Shown here: positions 63,165-64,000 of the stretch, piece after piece | Layout: every line of letters starts with the position of its first letter | How positions within the stretch are numbered: the stretch's first letter is position 1 | Origin: Myxocyprinus asiaticus | Taxonomy: Eukaryota > Chordata > Actinopteri > Cypriniformes > Catostomidae | Reading direction: 5' to 3' | Assembly (NCBI RefSeq): GCF_019703515.2 | Contig: NC_059387.1 | Location: forward strand, 34,194,877 to 34,258,876 | DNA: 64,000 nt | Translations under genes and position numbers: made by a program | Notes under the pieces: model-generated | The model's input: only the letters and a program-made list of their open reading frames with translations | What the model was told of the DNA's origin: nothing | Databases searched by the model: none

Positions 63165-63766
63165 GAACTCTCACACAAGTGTCTGTTCTCGTCTTGTTTG
63201 TCGATTGGCATGGGTGTTTATTGCCTCATTGTCTTGGCGATGTGCGCTCATGCCAATCGGATGTTATGTCTGCTTGTGAGAACATGTGGCTTTATTATTG
63301 TTTCTGTAGTGCCGCTTGCTTCTCTGTCTGATGTCACACCCCACTTCCTTGTTTGCTCATTATTGTTTCTGTTGAATCACCTGCCCTCAGTTAACCTGTT
63401 GATTTTCTCTCCCTATTTTAGTCGTCTAGTGTTTGCTGTCCAGTGACAGTTCCTTTTTGTGATCTTGTATTTTTCGTCTTGTGTTTCACTCAGCCGTGTT
63501 TCCTGTGATCCTGTTCTCTCATATCTTGTTCTTCAGTGTTCCAGTTCGTTTCCTGAATTTTTGTTTGGGCCTGGTCCCATCGGTCCTGATCCCTGTTTTC
63601 CCTCAGCCCAGCCTGGATTCCTGTTTTTTTTCTCTTTTTTTTTTCTCACCTACAGGGTAGGTTTTGTTGTTTCCCCCTTCGTGGGAGTTTTATATTTATT
63701 TAATAAAAGTATTTTTGTTGAACTCCCTGCATTTGTTGAACTCCCTCCTCCTCTGCACACATTACA
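63165..63766 (+). mobile_element. LTR-like sequence
   Basis: Plus strand, pyrimidine-rich, with a polyadenylation signal in tttaataaaagtatttttgt followed by a repeated gaactccctgcatttgtt block and an end at ctctgcacacattaca. This arrangement is typical of fish gypsy LTRs. Left boundary and target duplication not identified. The region right of it (63,770-64,000) shows no recognisable gene. Confidence 0.5.
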
Positions 63767-64000
63767 TCACATGTTACATCAAATATCCTCTGGAAGATCT
63801 GGGCTGTGAGTATAGTCTCATATTTCAGGAGCCCTTCGATAAAGCCTTGTTCCTTGACCCCTGCATTTGTGTTGAAATTTGTCTGGTCTTTAATGGCTGA
63901 AAGGGTGAAGAGGAGATCAACATACAGTGTCTGGCTTACCAAAATGTCCAAATACCTTCCTCAACATGCTGTCTTTGGACCACCACCATGTTTCTCCAAT

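Overview
The window is vertebrate, most probably cypriniform fish, nuclear DNA. It is AT-rich, almost free of long ORFs, and packed with fish-type repeats: Tc1, hAT and TTAA-type DNA transposons, 5S- and tRNA-derived SINEs, LINEs, Ty3/gypsy debris and solo LTRs. The only conserved cellular gene recognised is the 5' part of slc12a7 (KCC4, a K-Cl cotransporter) on the minus strand. The organism and the a/b paralogue cannot be fixed from the sequence alone.

Layout of slc12a7 (minus strand, read right to left). A first exon at 42,197-42,026 begins MSERFMVVPV and sits in a CpG-rich stretch behind a TATA-like box. A second first exon at 25,706-25,601 begins MPTNFTVVPV, the usual KCC4 start. A third, weaker candidate lies at 8,994-8,964 (MEQGASSCPK). 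All three end with a single overhanging G before a good donor, so each joins in frame to the shared exons at 606-515 and 98-1 (continuing off the window). The outermost isoform carries an RFxV motif, the known docking site for SPAK/OSR1 kinases; the other two lack it. The introns (607-42,025) hold a 170-bp tandem repeat, five copies of one tRNA-derived SINE family, one 5S-derived SINE, nested hAT and Tc1 elements, two TTAA MITEs, two solo LTRs, an internally deleted LINE, a near-intact Sleeping Beauty-type Tc1 and a palindromic element rich in GCGC.

Right of 42.4 kb there is no intact cellular gene. A broken minus-strand hAT transposon (DUF4371/ZMYM-like transposase) runs from about 43.2 kb to a terminal inverted repeat ending near 55,964. 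Two things are nested in it: a structurally complete Tc1/mariner element with an open 345-residue DD34E transposase (44,440-46,020), and an 8-kb tandem array (47,503-55,525) made from 8-, 13- and 15-bp words that share TAACAATC, with almost no G on the plus strand and kilobase-scale duplicated blocks. Beyond it lie a dead Ty3/gypsy RT fragment (56.4-57.5 kb), two decayed copies of a P-loop GTPase gene of a fish multicopy type (58.4-59.5 and 62.8-63.1 kb), LTR-like sequence, and an L1-like LINE 3' end with a strong G-quadruplex motif.

The most interesting points are the kinase-docking switch implied by the slc12a7 first exons, the word-built satellite apparently housed inside a transposon, and the apparently intact Tc1 element.
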